Of a DNA stretch of 51,660 nucleotides, positions 49,239 through 51,660 are shown piece by piece. The first letter of the stretch is position 1. Each line of letters begins with the position of its first letter. Location: positions 1 through 51,660 of the forward strand of contig NZ_BKAJ01000107.1 in NCBI RefSeq assembly GCF_007992495.1, in the 5' to 3' direction. The position numbers and the translations under genes are program-made. The notes under the pieces are model-generated. The model was not told where the DNA came from. It searched no databases and saw only the letters and a list, made by a program, of their open reading frames with translations. The DNA is from Reyranella soli. Lineage in GTDB: Bacteria; Pseudomonadota; Alphaproteobacteria; Reyranellales; Reyranellaceae.

Positions 49239-49922
49239 ATGGCCGTCGTGCAGGAGCTGAAGCGCATCGTCGAGAAGCTGACCGGCTTCGGCCGGACGCG
49301 CGCCCGCGCGCTTGCCCGGCTGGTGCAGCCGCGCATGCCCCAGCTCTTTCGCTTTCGCGACGACGGCGAGACCCCCAACAACCGCCTGCCGCTGGTCGTC
49401 TATCGCGGTGCGCTCAAGCTCGACGAGGCGCACGACCCGGCCGCGGTGTTCGAGGAGACCTTCGCCTGCCACGGCTGGCGCGAGGCGTGGCGCGACGGCA
49501 TTTACGACTTCCTGCACTTCCATTCGGCGACCCACGAGGTGCTGGGTTTCGCCCGCGGCAAGGTCACGATCGAGTTCGGTGGCCGCCGCGGCCGCACGCT
49601 CACCCTGCATGCCGGCGACGTCGCCGTGCTGCCGGCCGGCATCGGTCATCGTTGCGTCACGGCCAGCGCCGATCTGCTGGTGGTCGGCGCCTATCCCGCC
49701 GGCGGCCGCTACGATGAGCCCAAACCCGACGAGATCGACTACGCCGCCGCGCTGGCCTCGATCGCCAAGGTCAAGCTGCCGCGCCGGGATCCGGTCTACG
49801 GCGCCGGCGGGCCATTGATCGAGCAGTGGCGCAAGCCCGCGCCGGCGCGGCGACGCCAGGCCACTGGCAGCCGGCGCGCCAAGGCGCGGTCGGCCCGCCT
49901 CAGCCGCGCCCGGCGCGCCTGA
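49239..49922 (+). CDS. Cupin-domain protein, YjlB-like
   Basis: The 227-aa protein has a cupin barrel with DFLHFHSATHEVLGFARGK (metal-binding His and Glu) and the second motif GDVAVLPAGIGHRCV. The family resemblance is to YjlB-like cupins. The C-terminus is a basic tail of about 30 residues, rich in Arg and Ala. It starts 33 bp after the cytochrome stop and ends 7 bp before the YihY-family gene, so these two may be one unit. Function unknown. Confidence 0.83.
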   Translation: MAVVQELKRIVEKLTGFGRTRARALARLVQPRMPQLFRFRDDGETPNNRLPLVVYRGALKLDEAHDPAAVFEETFACHGWREAWRDGIYDFLHFHSATHEVLGFARGKVTIEFGGRRGRTLTLHAGDVAVLPAGIGHRCVTASADLLVVGAYPAGGRYDEPKPDEIDYAAALASIAKVKLPRRDPVYGAGGPLIEQWRKPAPARRRQATGSRRAKARSARLSRARRA

Positions 49923-49929
49923 GGCGGCC

Positions 49930-50832
49930 ATGGCGACGGTCGATCCGTCGGCCGCAGAGCGCACAGAGGGACGCACGTTGTCCGGCAAGGTCCGGCTGCT
50001 GCTGCGCATGACCGGCGAAGGCTTCATCGAAGACGATGACTGGAGCCGCGGCGCCTCGATCGCCTACTTCACGCTGTTCTCCGTCGCGCCGACGTTGCTG
50101 GTCGTGATCGCCGTCGCCGGCCTGGCGTTCGGACACGACGCCGCCCAGGGCGCAATCGTCAGCCAGCTCGGCGGCCTGATGGGGCAACAGACCGCCGAGG
50201 CCATGCAGGGCATGATCCGCAGCGCCTCGGACAAGATGAGCGGCACGCTGGCGACGGTGCTGGGGCTGATCGCCATCCTGCTCGCCACCACAGGGGTGTT
50301 CGGCGAGGTCCAATCGTCGCTGAATGCGGTGTGGAAGGCCAAGTCGCGCCGCTCGACCCTGTCGCGCCTGGTGCGGGCGAGGATCGCCAGCCTCGGCCTG
50401 GTCATCGCCTTCGGCTTCGTACTGATGGTCTCGCTCGCCGTCAGCGCGGCTCTCACCGCTCTCATGACGTTCCTGCACGGCATCTTTCCGGTGCTGGAGG
50501 TGAGCTTGGCCGTGCTCGACTTTGCCCTGTCGATCGTTCTGCTCTCGGCCCTGTTCGCAGCCATGTACAAAGTGCTGCCCGACACGCCGATCGCCTGGCA
50601 CGACGTCATCGTCGGCGCGATCTGCGCCACCCTGCTGTTCGCCGGCGGCAAGTACCTGATCGCGCTCTATATCGGCCAGAGCAACATTGCGTCGAGCTTC
50701 GGCGCGGCCGGCGCGCTGATCGTGCTGCTGCTCTGGATCTTCTATTCGGCGCAGATATTCCTGCTGGGCGCCGAATTCACGCGCGCCTGGGCCTGCGTTT
50801 TCGGCAGCCGCTGCTCCGCCGACGTTCGCTGA
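49930..50832 (+). CDS. YihY/virulence factor BrkB family membrane protein
   Basis: The 300-aa protein has the YihY family pattern: DDDWSRGASIAYFTLFSVAPTLLVVIAV, six or so helices, VLPDTPIAWHDVIVGAICATLLFAGGKYLIALYIG and IVLLLWIFYSAQIFLLGAEFTRAWA. Members are inner-membrane proteins of uncertain role, sometimes annotated as RNase BN by mistake. It starts 7 bp after the cupin gene. Confidence 0.9.
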   Translation: MATVDPSAAERTEGRTLSGKVRLLLRMTGEGFIEDDDWSRGASIAYFTLFSVAPTLLVVIAVAGLAFGHDAAQGAIVSQLGGLMGQQTAEAMQGMIRSASDKMSGTLATVLGLIAILLATTGVFGEVQSSLNAVWKAKSRRSTLSRLVRARIASLGLVIAFGFVLMVSLAVSAALTALMTFLHGIFPVLEVSLAVLDFALSIVLLSALFAAMYKVLPDTPIAWHDVIVGAICATLLFAGGKYLIALYIGQSNIASSFGAAGALIVLLLWIFYSAQIFLLGAEFTRAWACVFGSRCSADVR

Positions 50833-50975
50833 AGCCGGGGTGTGTCGGGGCGGTCACTATTGGTTTGATTCGGTGGATTCGTCGCCGACTGCCGCGTTTG
50901 CGCCACGTCTGTGCGCAACGCTACAGAGCTGGCGTCGTTCTTGGATTATTGGTGACGCAGCATTCTGGACGACAG

Positions 50976-51578
50976 ATGAAACGCGGTATTGTCCTCGCGA
51001 CCTTGATGATGACGGCGGCTGGCGTTGCCAGCGCCAACCTGCTGACGACGGCGCCCGCTGGTGTGACTTCGCCGTGGTCACAGGCACAACCGGCAGCCGA
51101 ATCGGTGCCAGTGATCACCAGGAATAGCGCTGACAGGACCGTCACGGACAAGCCCGCCGCCGACAGGCTCGTCATCGACAGGCCCGCCACCGACAAGCGC
51201 ACGGCCCAGCTAGCACCGACGGCTCCGGCCAAGGTCGCGTCGGCGCAGACCACGAAGTCCATGGTCGAGGCAAGCCAGGCGCCGGTGCCGTTCAAGCTGA
51301 AGCCGCGACCGCCGGTCAACCTGCCGCCAACCGCCGAGAAGGCGACCGAGGCCAAGGCGACGGACAAGGCCACGGACAGGCCGGCGGAAACGGCGACCGA
51401 TCCGGCGGTTGATGCAGGCGGCGAGAACGCTGCGCGCGCTGCCATCGAGGCAGACGGTTACAAAGGCGTGAAGGTCCTGCGCAAGGGTACCAACGGCGTC
51501 TGGTATGCCAGCGCATTGCGCGGCAAGACGACGGTCATGCTGACGGTCGACGCCAGCGGCTCCGTCACGGCCGACTAG
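50976..51578 (+). CDS. Exported PepSY-like protein with low-complexity linker
   Basis: The 200-aa product has a signal peptide (VLATLMMTAAGVASANL), a long Pro/Ala/Thr/Lys linker with DKP/DRP repeats at about residues 55-75 and an ATEAKATDKATD run, and a C-terminal PepSY-like domain of about 55 residues (AARAAIEADGYKGVKVLRKG, LTVDASGSVTAD). It is a third PepSY-type protein in this window, away from the two-component locus. The stop overlaps the repeat at 51575. The 143 bp before it hold nothing I can name. Confidence 0.75.
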   Translation: MKRGIVLATLMMTAAGVASANLLTTAPAGVTSPWSQAQPAAESVPVITRNSADRTVTDKPAADRLVIDRPATDKRTAQLAPTAPAKVASAQTTKSMVEASQAPVPFKLKPRPPVNLPPTAEKATEAKATDKATDRPAETATDPAVDAGGENAARAAIEADGYKGVKVLRKGTNGVWYASALRGKTTVMLTVDASGSVTAD

Positions 51579-51607
51579 TAGCTCTGCACAGTGGTTTTGA
51601 CGGGCTG
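51575..51607 (+). repeat. Dispersed repeat, right copy
   Basis: CTAGTAGCTCTGC with GTTTTGACGGGCTG matches the repeat at 444-478 in the same orientation. It overlaps the stop codon of the last gene. From 51608 to the end of the window I see nothing further. Confidence 0.5.
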
Positions 51608-51660
51608 AACGGCAAACGGGATCGCGTTCGTGCGGCTCTGTCGGGAATTTCCAGAAGCCA

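Overview
The window looks like a stretch of alphaproteobacterial chromosome. The DNA is GC-rich with strong GC3 bias, and it carries a 3-hydroxybutyrate/acetoacetate gene set, TauD-type dioxygenase, LLM flavin oxidoreductase, TAXI binding protein, DmeF and a DUF3297 protein. A Reyranella-like or related soil lineage is my guess from gene content only. I saw no rRNA, tRNA, CRISPR array, transposase or replication origin.

Layout. 1-576: no convincing gene, but several short direct and A-rich repeats. 577-6028 (minus): an operon-like set of a deacetylase-like 772-aa protein, a lactonase-type propeller and a TauD-family dioxygenase, plus a separate OmpA-like porin. 6156-9020 (minus): patatin, acetoacetate decarboxylase and 3-hydroxybutyrate dehydrogenase, with a compound palindromic repeat between the last two. 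9097-14269 (minus): a three-domain glycosyltransferase/methyltransferase/deacetylase, a second glycosyltransferase and an LLM oxidoreductase. 14353-22060: mostly housekeeping or accessory genes (LolA-like protein, GNAT, acyl-CoA synthetase, DMT exporter, CDF transporter, SDR, small lipoproteins).

22164-32773 is a large divergent chromate-type locus. Rightward run chrB, chrA, a Tat-signal Fe/Mn superoxide dismutase (SOD) and an MFS transporter. Leftward run a SOD-rhodanese fusion, a short ChrB-like protein, a MATE transporter, a beta-propeller, a GST gene, an ornithine-cyclodeaminase-like gene and a LamG/DUF1080-like secreted protein, with very tight spacing. The GST and cyclodeaminase genes each carry one frameshift. 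Together they look like a chromate efflux plus oxidative-damage module.

32774-36906 holds a GMC oxidoreductase fused to a DUF1080 domain and a GT4 glycosyltransferase. This segment is bracketed by a 33-bp near-identical repeat of the end of the MFS gene. 37006-42807 is a self-contained two-component locus: response regulator, histidine kinase, exported double-rhodanese protein, two PepSY-like exported proteins, a DUF1259 protein and a propeller. Four promoter regions there carry TTAA-type direct repeats with 11-bp spacing, three of them sharing the exact 10-mer TGCGTTAAAC, which I read as the regulator's operators.

42827-51578 holds small proteins, DmeF, an orphan TAXI protein, an isoaspartyl methyltransferase/erythromycin esterase fusion, a CBS protein, a GNAT, a cytochrome c, a cupin, a YihY-family membrane protein and a PepSY-like exported protein. 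The window ends in a second copy of a repeat seen near position 444.
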